Shown here piece by piece: positions 48,023 through 61,300 of a stretch of DNA of 64,000 nt. The notes below the pieces were generated by a model that had not been told where the DNA came from, did not search any database, and worked only from the letters and a program-made list of their open reading frames with translations. This DNA is from Cercis canadensis (lineage: Eukaryota; Streptophyta; Magnoliopsida; Fabales; Fabaceae): the NCBI GenBank assembly GCA_003255065.1, contig QAOA01004878.1, forward strand, positions 333,327 through 397,326. The letters are read 5' to 3'. The translations under genes were made by a program, and so were the position numbers. Numbering within the stretch: position 1 is the stretch's first letter; each line of letters starts with the position of its first letter.

Positions 48023-48604
48023 GTATCTCTTTCCCATTTATTTTGGTAACTTAGCCCCAACCCCCAAATGCTGCAAATTTTTACCCAAATTATAAAAAAA
48101 AAAATTATATCCTTCCACCAAGAACCAATTAAAAAATCAAATCAGTGTGTATATTATTTGTTAAGGTGATTACTTAGATTCTCATTTTTTCTGCTGGTTG
48201 CTGCAATTGGATACTGTTCTACTTTACATTTGATGGTTGTAGCACTAGCGCCATCCATTTGGAGTGGATAAATTTCTATCACAAAAACGTTCACGTTGAA
48301 AATGTCACAAAGAGATAAATGTTTATTGCGACGATTATGTGTCAGAAATTAATTTGTTTGGACGTTTTAAAATAAATGATTGCAAGAAAGATCCTTCCTC
48401 TGGTTGATTTTCAAACAAGGACTTGTGCTAATCCAATTAATCTAAAGATAAAGGGTAGAGAGAGTGACAAACCACGCCCATCACAGTTCACCGCCCACAT
48501 CAGTTTTCTACATCCACAAGAAGGAGTTGCAGTGCAGTGTACATGTTAATTTTATGGGAAAGCAACGTAGGAAATGAGCATGAGAAGGACAGAAGAAAAG
48601 AAAG
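48023..48604. other. Spacer and 3' UTR of the amino acid permease
   Basis: AT-rich spacer after the viral-like remnant. The part next to 48605 is the likely 3' UTR of the minus-strand permease. No gene. Confidence 0.45.
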
Positions 48605-50683
48605 TCAATAGCTTGTCTTGAATGGTCTATATGTCTTGAGGTCTAGCATAAGACCGGCTATTGACCCAGCAGCTGCGACAATTGATATTACCAAGCAGGC
48701 TGAGCTAAGGATTTTGAGGCAAATCCATCTGCTACTCCATTTTGGGATCTTCTTCTGAGAAATATACATCTCCACAGGGAAATAAACTGTTAAAGGCCAA
48801 AACCCAAATGACCCAAGAATTCCCACAACGTCATTAAAGAAGGGAAGCAACATTGATATGACAGTGGTTAGGATAACAAATCCTGTCCTCCAAACTAGTC
48901 TAAAGAGGTTTAGGTTGTAAGGGCCAAAACCCGGGATTGGAATTTTAAATTCCCTTCTAATTATGTCACTGTTGGGCCATTTTTGTGCTGCCTTTTTCTC
49001 AACAAAGGCAAAGATAGGTTGGCAAAACACTTGGTATGCTCCCACAAGGTGAATTACTATAGCAGCATTCGCAATGTCTAGAAGCCAAAATGGGTTATAG
49101 AAGCCAAAACCAGTGAGAAGATTCCCAGGTGCTAGGTCTCCAAAAGCTGCATAACCCATGCAGCCACAAAGCATATAAAATGTTGTGGTTACTACAATAC
49201 TTAATATTGTGGCCTTTTTCATTGTCTTTGCTTCTGATGGTGGGGATTTTATGGTGTCCTGTGGAATTATAAGCCAGTGTATTTAGATATCAAGTAATCT
49301 GAAATTTTATTTTTTGAATGCAAAGTCTTCAAGATAAAATGTACCTGAATTTCAATGAGAATGACAGAATATGAGTAGGCAAAGGCTATGTTGCCAAGAG
49401 CTTGGAAACTCCTCCATATCTTTTGTCTCTGAGTTACAGTTCCAATGCTTATTCCTGTGAGGCTACCCTTAAAAGTACCCGTAGCTGCTCAAGAACAAGA
49501 ACCAACCAAAATCTCAACCAAGTTAGAAGAAGTATTTGATTAAGGATTATATAGAACAAATTCTATGTGAAACAAAAGTAGCATCTTGAACCTGCAACTT
49601 TGGCAATTCCAAGAGCGAGGCCAATTGAGGAATATGTAAAAGACATGATTGCAGCAACTATAGAGAGCCACCAAATTTGATCAAAGTCAGGAATTTGAGA
49701 AAAGAAAATTTCCGTTACACCAAAAAGGATCATGTATGGGCTGCTTGACGCGTGACATGGGTTGTTTTCACCTTTGTCATGGAAGCAATCAGACCTTTCG
49801 ATTGCCCTGTAAACCAATAGTAGTTAAACAAACCCATAAATCATATATATATATATAAACAATATATTCCTATCAATTGAGAGCTAGAATAAATTAGAAT
49901 GTATGAATTAATTGTTCTAAAGAAATCCTACTAAATGACTTGACAATCATCCCGCATGTTAGACACTTATCCATAAAATTGACATGAGGTCAAGTCATTT
50001 AGTGAGGATTTGTACGTTTTCTTAGTAAATGTGATATTAGTTACTCACATCATGCTTATTGATGCTGCAATTGTGTATCCTATTGCAATTCCAAAAAGGT
50101 TCAAGTACTGAATTATCCCACATATCTTAACCTTAACTCCACCTGGTAACACAATAATTCCAGTTAGAGGCATTGGTAAATGTATTTGAAAACATGGATT
50201 CTGTCAATGTTATGATTATTACCCAAAATGGAGCTAACTGCGTCCATATAAGTATAGTTCCTCTTGCCAGAAATGGGGTCCCCAGCACGATAACAATCTG
50301 CGAGCAACGATGAAGTGTAGTAATTGACCAAAGAGAATAAGAAGATCACAGCAGGTCCAGCAATCCAACCCAGCTGAGCTATGGCCCAAGCTAAGGAAAG
50401 CACCCCTGATCCTATCACAGCTGTTATTATGTGGGAACTTGCAGTCCAAATGGTTCCTGTTTCATTTAAAGAGTATATCAGATATATTATAGCATCAAAA
50501 TAGAGTTGTATAGATAACAATCATAGGAAAAATTTGGAGAGGAAGATATGTATATAGTATACCGGTTCGTTTAAGACGGCCATCATCATCATAGCATTTG
50601 GAGGGAGTCTGTGAAGTCACATCTATGGAGATGTCAAATACCTGGTGGTGGTGAAGGGTGTTTGTGGCGGCGTTCTCACCCAT
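48605..50683 (-). CDS. AAP4: Amino acid permease, AAP2/3/4/5 clade
   Basis: AAPs are plasma-membrane proton-coupled amino acid importers of the AAAP family used in phloem loading and root or seed uptake. Six exons on the minus strand: 50563-50683, 50223-50456, 50049-50142, 49592-49806, 49345-49484 and 48605-49258. The phase closes to 485 residues, a usual AAP length. After a hydrophilic N-terminus the family core begins with GRLKRTGTIWTASSHIITA and continues with IGSGVLSLAWAIAQLGWIAG, SGKRNYTYMDAV, IQYLNLFGIAIGYTIAASIS, FSQIPDFDQIWWLS, MLCGCMGYAAFGD and GFWPLTVYFPVEMYI, ending KTYRPFKTSY. About eleven hydrophobic segments fit the AAP topology. The symbol AAP4 rests on similarity plus its place between UVR8 and glucosidase II alpha, as in Arabidopsis; AAP3 is as close by sequence alone. 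Confidence 0.93.
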
Positions 50684-53600
50684 CTTTTATCAAACAGAGA
50701 GCAAAGCAGAGAAAGTATGTCTAAGAAAAGGAAACACTAGGAGATGATCTTATTTTATATGTCTAAACAAGATGTTTTGGGTAAAACAGTAACTTTGGCC
50801 AAGATTGCAACACACACGAGAGAGAATGGTTCAGTTATATGCACCAGGTAAGCAAGCAAGCTATGACACAGGTATTTATGGAAGGAATGAGGTATTTATA
50901 GGGGTTTTGAGAAAGGAAAGGGATTGAAATGTTAAAAAATAATGACAAATTGGTCTGAAGGCTCTATCGAATGGCACTTTCTCGTTTTCAAGCACTAACA
51001 CACTCACACTTGGTGTGTTACTTCACATTCTCCTATCACTAATTTAATTGCCAAATTCAAAGACATTACGCAAATGCATTTGTATGTGTGTATGCTCATC
51101 AAGTTTGTGTGAAATTGAGTGAGTGAGACAGAACTGTAAAACGCTGAATTTCTTAAAGTTGCTGGTACATAAACAACATGTTATTTTGTTTATGATAATT
51201 AAATGAAGAAACAAGTCTCAAATTTCTTGTAATTATTTTAGCAGTTTGTAAGTTGTGTAACAAGCCTGTATATTATTCATTTTGTTGGGTTTGTGCTCAC
51301 TTCCTTGAGCTTGGTTTTATAAATATATAGTCTCTTTATGTATTTAAACTAGTAAGATCATGGAGGAAGCATAGCCACTAATCATCAGATTCAGCTTGTT
51401 CAACATATATATCTAGATTTTAGGCTTGAATTTTGGTCATTTGTTTTCGAACCAAGCTCTCAGTAGTCCATGAGTAGCTTAACTTATTACACCCATAAGA
51501 GTAAAATTTTGAAATATTTTTGGTTGTTCCGTGTTGTAACTGCCACCTTTTTAAGACTGTTCAGTACGTGTCTATTGTATATTCTCTATCAATATGTAGA
51601 TCTTCAGATATAGATACATAGATAATCAAAATAAGCAAGAGTAATGAATGATAAAGATTTAGTCGAGTAGTGTATCCTAGTAGCCATGACACAAGACTTT
51701 CTTTCGAAATGAGAAGTCACGTCGTATTTGATAGATTCATAAATTATACGATTTGCAGACCAATACAAACCTCAAGATTGCACTAGTAGAATGATCACAG
51801 TTGACTAAGCTCATATGTGCGTCTTAGATTTGCTCCACAAATCCAAAATCAAATCTATTCCTAAGACAAGACATACCAAGTTGCCAGTGTGGCCATTTTA
51901 AGTGAACAATATGCCTAATTAGTACTTATCATCCCTTATAATGCAAAAAACCTTATCACAAAGATTATGCAGAAGAGCATCATACCTGCATTATTTTGCA
52001 CCCTTCTTCCTCCTTAATATTTTGTATTCCTCTGCCACCCTGAAGCCTCCCCTCCATCCTTTTTGGGTTATAAGAATATATGCTCCTTACAGCTCCTTAT
52101 CTTTGATCTGTATCATTATGTAATACAGCCAAATTGCAAGAATAAAACAGCATATATATCATCCTTTTCTTTTTCTTCTTGTTGGGTCTACTCCTTTTCT
52201 TAATTAAGGAAGTGAATTTGGTACCCTTAAACAGCATACTACTCGTATTTTTTGTTCAATCCCTTCGCAAATTGTACATGAAAATCTGTACAGTTTAATT
52301 AATATCAAATTTCAACCATTTAATCAAGGCCAAAAGAAAAAGATACCACTACTTATTAAGGTACCCACGTACTGAGGAAATTATAAGTTATTGAGCAAAA
52401 TGTTCTTATCATTACCAATTGTATAGTCAAACTCAAACATGGTACCAATAATAAAATTACCCTAAGGATTAATGCACAATAAAGAGAAGGAAAAACATTT
52501 ATCTCTTATTCCAGAGACAAATATGGGTATATATAGCTGGTCTGTGTTTCCGGTGGTATATATTGTCCTTAACAAAATTCATCTTCTGCTGGTAAAATTG
52601 GAGCATTCTAAGAGAATCTTTAAGAAATAGTATTTGCATATGATATTTTTCATTGATTGTGATGCGAAAGTGCACGTTCTGCATACATGATTGATTATTA
52701 TGTGTGAAAAAGTTAACCAAATAGCTACCACAGAAAGTGGGTTTTGAAGGGGTTTGACCTTGAAATTTGAGTGGTGGGTCATTATAAGCAGCAGTTGGTT
52801 AGGCTAAACATGCATTTAGTTGCATTTAGATTGGGAATTATGGAGATGATTGAACTGCTAAATTGACTTGCTCATTCTAGACCATATAATATGATTCTAT
52901 GAGTAACCTATTCATACTGATCATGGACAGTGTTCTAGTTCTAGACAATAGATAACGTTGGCAACCCAGCTAGCTGCGCAACTTGCACTATGAAACTGAG
53001 TTCTAGATAACTAGCCACAACGTTTTTGTCATATAGCTTGCCTCTTATGGCCTTACACTTGGAAAAGTAGGAGAGTAACAATCACAAGCATAGTGACATG
53101 CAGGGCGGTGGAGGTTGTCAATTCTTTTCTATCTTGATAACAAGGATATGCCATTTCCTTCAAAAACTGAAGCAAGTGTTCAAACCAATAATATCTGTTA
53201 GACAACTCTGCTTGAGTATAACTAGAATTAAGAACATCTTGTTGCTCAAGTGGGTATAAATTAAATGGATAATTAACTGTGGTATTGTGAAAGATTTTGG
53301 TATGAAAAATGGTGTGGGATTCAATCGCTGGGATTGTGTGCTAGCTCTCAAATGCTACGCTATCTGTAAAGAAGTACTTTACTATAGTAAGATATATATA
53401 TAAGCTCAAGTGGTAAGCATGCCAGTAGGTGCTCTATTCTTCCCTTCGAATGGCTTCCTCCAATCCAATTCTTCTCGTTTCGCATTTTTAAGTTATTATT
53501 TTTAGCTTTTTCCCCTACAAGTAGTATTTTTATGATATTAAATGAAGCAAAATGTGAAAAAAAGTTGGTAATGTAACAAATGGTTTCATAAGAAAATGCC

Positions 53601-55528
53601 AATAGATATCCTTCAGGCTTCGGCGGAACCACCAATTTTCTGTCTACGAATTTAAACAGTTCAAGTAGCAAATTGAACACAATTGATTGGCTACTTTTAT
53701 AGCATTAACTATTCGGATAACGATATGCTTTTTAAAAAGGAAAATCTGACCAATGGCTAAGTTGTTCAAAGATGTTATTATTGTAAATAATTGTGGGTAT
53801 CTTCTTAGCAAATCTATTTCAAGTTGAGGGATTTAAAGGAAAGAAAAATAACTTGGAAGTGACATTTAAATAACATTTGCATTGGCCATTGGGGATTTTT
53901 ATTTTTTTTCTTCAGTAACATTAGACATGTTATGACTACATGTGTGCGAGTGATTGCATATAATAAACCTTTCGAGGATCTTCTAGACCTAAGTAAGCTC
54001 ATTAGTGTCTTGACGACTTGACCTTATATGAAAATGAGTAGAAGGGAAAAGCACTTTTGCGCTAACAACAAGTGGCACGTTCATCTTGTCCTCTTTCCTC
54101 TCTCTGTAATTATATTAATTTCCATTAAGCCATGTGGGACGACAATCTCCCCCATCCCCATGCTCAAAATGCCCCTAGATATTAAATGGTTTAATTTGTT
54201 CTTTCTGTCTGTCACTTACAAGAGCTTAATACATTATAGCTTCCATCATAGACCCTCTTTTCAAACCCTTATCTAGTTACCCAATCATGTTCCTAAAGTC
54301 TCAATGAATCTGAAGAGCCATCATCATCTCTATTTACTATTTAGCACTTAAATGATTAAAGATCAAACTCCACATTCGGTGTTCCCACTTCCCATCCCAT
54401 GCAGGATCAATCACCCAGTCACCAACTCACATCCCTCGCTTTACTGAACAGTAACACCTGCAATTCTGTCAAACAGATACTCTTTAATTTCAACAGCTAG
54501 CCCCTCTTATTCTTTTTTGGGTGTACGTAGTACCAACTACCAAGTGAGACGAAACGAATATATGTATTATATTTGATTTTAACATATATAAGAGTATAAT
54601 GAGGTAGAATAGATGCTATGAAATACATCACAAGGGTGGAATAAAACCAAAAAGTGAAAATGCCTCTAATGTGATGATCTTGTTATGAAGAATTATGTTA
54701 TTATGATTATTATTAATAACTCAGTTGGTTATATATATATTTTTTTTTGTTATATATATTAATGTTTGGAATTTGCACTTTTTCCTAGTGAATGTAAATA
54801 TGAGTTTTCAACATAAATACTATATCTTTTATCAAAACAAAAACATAAATGCTATATTTATGAAGGTTTAGATATGTAGACATCAAAGGAGCTATGCCAC
54901 TTGATAATACAGGCTGATTACCATATTTAAAATCAAAAGGGTGGATTTTAATAAATTAATAGACCAACATTCAGTATATACAATTTATCAAAATTTCAAC
55001 TATTAATTTTTTTTTTTTAATCGAAGTCTATATTCCTGTAATTTATTTTTAAAAATGTACTTTTTAATTTAGAGGATTCAATTTTTTTTTAAAAAAAAAT
55101 TTTCCGGCCGACACCATCATATTGCTAGCTGTTCTTTTTTTTTTTCGTTTGGCACCCAAAAAATCTGTTTGTCTTAGGGCATTTTGATAAAAACGGGCTT
55201 TTTTCTCCATTGGCTGGGTTCTTTCTTTTATCATTTGTCCAATTATTATGAACAAAGATTGGCCCAATTACAGGAATGGATTAGACTACGAGTGGATCAA
55301 AAAGGCCTTCACACCAAAAATTGCGGGTCGAAGCCCGGGATTCGCCCCAAACAGCTCGGCAAACTCGGGCCAAATTAGGTCCAGTCCAGATCTAAAGCCC
55401 CAGATAATTCCTTAATTAATTAATTATAATAATAAATAAAGAAATAAAAAGGCACCTTGAGATCTTTCTGCCGCCAAGACGTAAACTAACAAGAGGAGAA
55501 GGTGCAGAGCGTTATAGAAGATTGAATA
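50684..55528. other. Long intergenic region (4.8 kb)
   Basis: The right-hand side of the permease holds its promoter and 5' leader. The rest is AT-rich with only short, unrelated open frames. The final 250 bp is GC-richer (GGGTCGAAGCCCGGGATTCG near 55324) with a TTAATTAATTAATTATAA stretch near 55412, probably the promoter of the DUF3727 gene. I see no gene, hairpin precursor or complete transposon. Confidence 0.4.
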
Positions 55529-58500
55529 ATGGCGTTACCAATCTTCTCGACGGCGCCACCCACTTTGAAATCTTGCTCCATAAAACCCCAATGCTTTTCC
55601 TACATGTCTCTCCACCTCAATCAATCGTTTCCTTCTTCACTCTCATTTCCAATCCCTAATTACAGTTGTAGTAGACTGGGGCTTATTCTTTGCCGCGCCG
55701 CCAAGTCTCAGACTGGACCAGTTAAGAAACGTTCGTCAGCGGCGGGAAATAAGAAGAAGAAAAAGAGTAAAGGCGGTGCTGATGATTCGAAGGCTTTGAA
55801 TTTGAGCGATGTTGAAATTGTAGATGATTTCACCGTTATTGGTGATGATGATAATGAGCCTTCCAGTTCCAGTTCTTCTTTGCCTTACCATCCTACGCCA
55901 CTGCCGAAACCACCCGCTGGTTTTGTTGTCGATGAGCACGGGAAGGTTCTCCTCGCTTCAACAAAGCGACTTGCCACTATTGTGAGTTTCTTTTTTTTAA
56001 AAAAAAAAATAAAAAATCCAATTGAACCAGAGCTTTCGTTTAAGAATCTCGTTATGCTTTAAGTTTGCGTTGCATCATGATATCACTAACTACGCTAAGT
56101 AAAGAACTGATCACTGTAGTTGGCATCATATGCAAATGAATGCAAAATTATAATATCTTATTTATTTATTTATTTTTAGCCATTGCATTCCTTAAATCTA
56201 AAAAATTTGAATAAATAATTTACAGGTTGATCCAACGAACAACTTCCCCTTAGAATGTGTGATAAGGAGAGTGTTCAGAAGTTCTCAAGGAGATGAATGC
56301 ATGTTGCTCTGCCCAGTTGACACGTAAGTAAAAAATTTCCAAAGTAATATATCTCATGGCCTTGTATGACTATCCCATAAATTCAGAAGCTTATTTAACA
56401 TTTCATTCTATTTCTTGACAATGGACAATGGAACTTTTACTGCAGGCCTGTTCAAATATTAAGGAGCACAAATGTTGAAGGATGGTCAGCTGTAAGTTTC
56501 TCTATTCTATAATGCTTTTGATTTATAGGTTCCTCACTTAGTTTAGTTTTTGACAATAATATTGTCTTACGCTATTATTTCTATTCTGTAAGGCACTTTT
56601 TTAAAAGCCCTTAACCAATTGAAGTATCCCATCCTCACTAATGTATATTTCACTGCTTAGTATGGAAAATGGGATTTTCTTGCAAAGCTTTTCATTACAA
56701 TTCGTATTCTGCTTCTGTGGTTTAGGTCAGTGATGAAGAAGTTGAATCTATTCTTCCTGCAGCTGCTTATGCCCTTGCCAAGATACACATGCATCTGGTT
56801 TATAGTGGGTATGACTGTACTCTCTTATAAGTTGGAAAGTCATAAAATTACTTATGCTTGATCACTAAATATTTCGTTGTGTGTTCATATCAGATTTTGT
56901 TATACAGCGCGTGGCGGTTTTTGCTACTCAGAGGAGGACATATTTGACTTTCACACAGGCAATGACCTCTTTGCTTGCTCTTTTAAGCATAGCATTAATA
57001 TATAGTATTTGTGTCACCTTAAGATAAAATAAACAGAGATTATATTTCAGTTTGCTAAATAATATTTTCTTGTTCAAAACATGGCTTTTAATATATACAG
57101 AGTCTATCTATTAAACGGGTAGCTAGTTACTTCAAGAAGTTTGGACTTCTATTTATTTATTTTGTTTATTTTCTTAAAGCTTGTAAATTATTTGGATATA
57201 GTCAGGTTGAAGTTCGGTCTTGCAGAATGTCAACTTTTGCTATTAACCCTTCAGTCCCTTGATATCTCCACTTCTGGTTAAACTTTGCACTTTTTCAGGG
57301 GAAATTACATGTCTCTTTAAAAATGAAAATGAATTAGGTAGCTCACTCAGAGGAAAGATAAATGGAGTTGCCAAGGACTCATCTGTTGTATAGATCTGTT
57401 TGTCACTTTGTATTCCTATGCCATTTGGTCGCTGCTCCTGAACATGTATCTTCTCTCCTGGGTCATCCTTATATATCCTTCTTATGTATTTAACAGATTA
57501 AGTTTAAGATTAATGTGTAAGCACTAGGCAGCTATTTTCAAGTTATTTCCAAGTTAAGTCTCTCCCCTGAATTATTGGGGAATTGACAATCAACTCATTA
57601 TTATTAGGAGTTGCTGTTGAAGGGGTAATTTTTAACACTTGATGTTCACCATTTTTCAGATGATGGTAAAGAAGTGGATGGCTTGCCAACTGAAGGTGTA
57701 GAAATTACGTGCTTTAATTTGGTAACTTGACCTCCTTCAATTTTTGTCTGTTTGAAGGGATTTTTTCTTTAAAAGAAATTCAAGCACATTTTTTAAGCTT
57801 TTGCTAAAATAATGAGGTGACAAAGTTGCCTTGCATGTGCTTGTCTTTCTACATATATTAAAGTTGTTGCAGTTATAGGGATAAGTTTTTTTTTTCCTCC
57901 CCTGATTGCCTAAGTGCTTTATTGTTGACAAATGTGGATGCGATAATTACCAGTATTCTGGAATGCATTATTATATGTTTCGTTTTCAAGGGTGCTACTA
58001 ACTTCGCCTGGAAGAATAATTATAATCAAGCTTATAAAGGTTAAAAAACAAGTGCAATATTTTATCTAAGATTCATTCATACTACCTGCTGTCTCCCAAG
58101 CAAAATGCTTGTTCTCATTTGATTATTAATAATTTGCAAAACCGGCCTCTGGCCAGAATCAAATCTGAGTAGAACTAAGGACATTAAGCTTTGCTGCATG
58201 TTAAGTTATAGTCCTTTGACTGCAGGAAGGTGCACACTACATGATCTATACACCATCTGATCCACTTCTTTTCGTTGCTGTGAAGGTAAGCTTCCACATT
58301 TGCAAGCTACTTAGTGCAACTGTTGCCTCTGTTGAACAAGGCGCTTTCCAATTTTATTCTTGAGATTGTTGTTTTCGTGAAATATATTTTATTCTTGACT
58401 GGACACTTTCCTAAAAATCATCTTCAATGTACTGTTAAAGGCCTTCAATTCAAGTTATCTGGTTATCCTGAGAAAAGGCATTTCAAAGCAGAACATAATA

Positions 58501-59097
58501 AGTTTATTCTTTCTTTGTGCAGGATCAGAATGGGATGTTGCAAATTGCTGATGATGTAAGTAGACACATTCATTTCAGTACAGAATTTGGTCATTATTTT
58601 CTCTCTGTTATTTTCTTGTCAGAGTGCTATATCAAGGGATTGTTTTCGGATTTTGGTTGTCATAATAAGATGTGATTGTGGCATCACCTTTAATAGTGTT
58701 AACATCACTGACATTCTTAGTTTCAAATTGTGTTGCTTGTATACGTTTAATGTGGAGTCACAAGATGAAGTTTCATTATATTCTTTGGTGTCACCGTAAG
58801 GGTTAGCATCAGTACAATTGCCAAGCATGAGAGATACAAGTTTTGAATCATGACTACTAGTTGTTGCTAATCTCAATCTTTGAGAACAGGAACTCCTTGA
58901 GGACCCTGCCATCATAAGCGCCATAGATGAGGAAACCGAATTCAATGCCTTGGTGGTATGTGATTTGATATTTTCATTCTTCCAAACCAACACTTTTGTT
59001 CTTCAATTTGACTCGAGTAATATTTCTCTGGTTTCTGTTGTCATACTGGCAGGAGGAAGAAGCTGCACTTCTTGACTCATTGTTGGGTAAAAGATAA
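55529..59097 (+). CDS. DUF3727 domain protein, plastid-targeted
   Basis: Ten exons: 55529-55981, 56226-56323, 56446-56491, 56726-56808, 56894-56958, 57660-57721, 58226-58285, 58523-58555, 58890-58955 and 59053-59097. The phase closes to 336 residues. Residues 1 to about 55 are rich in Ser, Pro and Leu with no acidic residues, a typical plastid transit peptide. A basic KKKKKSKGG linker and an acidic, Ser-rich stretch follow. The body resembles the DUF1292/DUF3727 pair found in cyanobacteria and plastids: GDECMLLCPVDTPVQIL, VESILPAAAYALAKIHM, HYMIYTPSDPLLFVAVKD and the acidic DELLEDPAIISAIDEE to the end. No enzymatic motif is visible and the function is not known to me. The intron after exon 5 starts with GC instead of GT (56959-56960). 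Confidence 0.85.
56959..57659 (+). other. GC-AG intron of the DUF3727 gene
   Basis: The exon ends CACACAG and the intron starts GCAATG. The acceptor is TTTTTCAG at 57652-57659. The phase only closes with this donor, which joins DFHTD across the junction. AG before and AAT after GC fit the usual strong consensus of GC donors. Confidence 0.75.
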
Positions 59098-60070
59098 CCA
59101 GATAGGCTATCTGCACTAGAGCCGACCTAATGTTTTATTTGACTATTGTTCCTTTGTGTATATGATAAATTTTGTATGTATGTGTTACTGATGAATGCAT
59201 CCATTCTGGTTCGTATGCCTAGATATCCCCCGTGATTCTGACCGTGGGGTCTGTGTCTGTGTCTGTGTCATGTGTGTTTTAATATGTCGTAATCTATTAG
59301 ATGCGCGGCAATGAAAACACGATAAAGGCATACGGCATTCACAGATCTCTAATTTCTGATTGTTTGATGTTTTGGGCTGGATTAGTCAGGAAATGCTGGG
59401 CCTTTATATCTCTTTGGAATTCCGTTTCTAGTCTTGAAATATGACCTAACTTCAAGTTAGCGTTATATCTTTCCTTCTTTTATTTTTATTTTTTAAAAAA
59501 GTGTTTTTTTTTTCTTTATCAAAATGGACTGCTCAAGTCAAAGATAGATGTAGTAACTAATAAATTAATTTAAACATCAACCCCGTGACAAAGAGTAGAC
59601 GTTTAAGGAACAACTCCTTGCGGTTTCTTATTTAGAAGCTGTATCTGCTTTCCACTTTTCGTTTATGTTTACAAGTTTATGTGTCTTAACTTAGTCTATT
59701 TTGATCCTTTACTTATTTAAGTGTTATCAATTTGGTCATTGAGTGCAAAAGCTTCTCAATATAGTCTCTTGCTTTCTTATTTTACTTTAATGTCATCCTT
59801 CCGCTAAAGTGCCGTTTAAAAATTGGTGTTGTGTTATGTAGTTTTAAGGTGCTGATGGTGTGAAATAGCCACTTGGTTGGCATTTACCAGTGCCATGTCA
59901 ATCTAAGCTTGTCTAGCTTGTCCATGTCATAAACTCTGTCAATTTGGTTTGGAAGACAAAGAGGGAGGCGAATGGGATCGAACTGAAGGGAGGAGTTGAA
60001 AGCAGAACCACCAAAGCAGTGATTGCCAACGGAATGAAGAAGATTAAAAAAAAAAAGAAACATGATAAAA

Positions 60071-60713
60071 TTGTAAAATTGTCATCGGTTATAGCTGAAA
60101 ATATTGTAAATGTTTTTTTTGACGTTTTCATTTCACAGTGTATTTTAGAAAATGTTTCTAAATGTTTTCAATAAAAATATTTTTTATTTATTGAAATAAA
60201 CATGTTTTCAGATTTAATTTCTGTTTTTATTAAAAATAAAAACAGAAAATAACTAAAACAAACATGATATTATCTTGAGTAAAAAAATTGTAAAATTGTC
60301 ATCGGTTATAGCTGAAAATATTGTAAATGTCTTTTTGACGTTTTCATTTCACAGTGTATTTTAGAAAATGTTTCTAAATGTTTTCAATAAAAATATTTTT
60401 TATTTATTGAAATAAACATGTTTTCAGATTTAATTTCTGTTTTTATTAAAAATAAAAACAGAAAATAACTAAAACAAACATGATATTATCTTGAGTAAAA
60501 AAATTGTAAAATTGTCATCGGTTATAGCTGAAAATATTGTAAATGTCTTTTTGACGTTTTCATTTCACAGTGTATTTTAGAAAATGTTTCTAAATGTTTT
60601 CAATAAAAATATTTTTTATTTATTGAAATAAACATGTTTTCAGGTTTAATTTCTGTTTTTATTGAAAATAAAAACAGAAAATAATTAAAACAAACATGAT
60701 ATTATCTTGAGTA
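60071..60713. repeat. Three tandem copies of a ~216-bp unit
   Basis: Copies start at 60071, 60288 and 60504, each with TTGTAAAATTGTCATCGGTT, and end near GATATTATCTTGAGTAAAA. The spacings are 217 and 216 bp. They differ only in a T-run length and a few bases. Inside each unit, TTTCTGTTTTTATT is followed by AATAAAAACAGAAA, a perfect short palindrome, so the unit may be a folded MITE-like sequence that was tandemly amplified. Confidence 0.9.
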
Positions 60714-60720
60714 AAATTTT

Positions 60721-61046
60721 TTTTTTTAGTTTTTGAAAAATGCAGCTACTGATAAATTCGTCCTTCAAAAATTTTCAGTGACAAATTGGTTCTTGAATTA
60801 TTATTCTGTCTGACAAATTAGTCTTTTTTAATGAAAAAAGTTCTGGACTCTTACAGACCTCTTTTCTAAAATTCTTTCACTGATCTTGCTTAGCTATGTT
60901 TAAGGCCTCATTTTCTCATTCAAGTCCTCATTTTCTTTTCATTGATTTTGCCTACTAAAAGACTAATTTGTCAGCAAAATAATAATTCAAAAATTTTTGG
61001 AGGATAAATTTGTCGGTAACTACATTTTTTAAAAGACTAAAAAAGG
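60721..61046. mobile_element. Foldback (MITE-like) element with ~90-bp inverted arms
   Basis: The left arm (about 60721-60830) reads TTTTTTAGTTTTTGAAAAAT, then ACTGATAAATTCGTCCTTCA, then GAATTATTATTCTGTCTGAC and AAATTAGTCTTTT. The reverse complement of the right arm (about 60957-61046) follows the same order: TTTTTTAGTCTTTTAAAAAA, ACCGACAAATTTATCCTCC, GAATTATTATTTTGCTGACA and AATTAGTCTTTT. The left arm has an extra 18 bp, and about 125 bp separates the arms. There is no coding sequence. The superfamily cannot be set because I could not fix a target-site duplication. Confidence 0.7.
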
Positions 61047-61300
61047 ATTTTATTCTATTATCTTTTCAAATTTCGATCAACGGATGGCTGTACTCGAAAG
61101 GCCCAATTATTTGGGTTGCCCAATTCATGTAGAAAAGACCAAACCCGAAAGCGACTCGGATACTGAGTCACACCAAAGTTCTGCTTCTGTGTGCTTCACT
61201 CAACAAACAACCATAAGTTCATCGGCTTCGCTGGTCTGATTTGCATGCTCGATTTCTTAGCTTCCTTTTCTGCATAACATTTCCTTGCTATGATCTCCAG

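Larger units (their letters stand above)
59098..61300. other. Intergenic, rich in repeats
   Basis: Starts with the DUF3727 3' UTR, then AT-rich spacer. It holds three tandem copies of a 216-bp unit at 60071-60713 and a foldback element at 60721-61046. Close to the next start codon are AGGCCCAATT (about 61099) and TTGGGTTGCCCAATT, which contain the GGCCCA site II core bound by TCP factors in many housekeeping plant promoters. Confidence 0.5.

Noticed and set aside
53160-54276. Several 60-106 residue frames in the 50.7-55.5 kb spacer
   Set aside because: Random AT-rich frames without motifs or splice partners.
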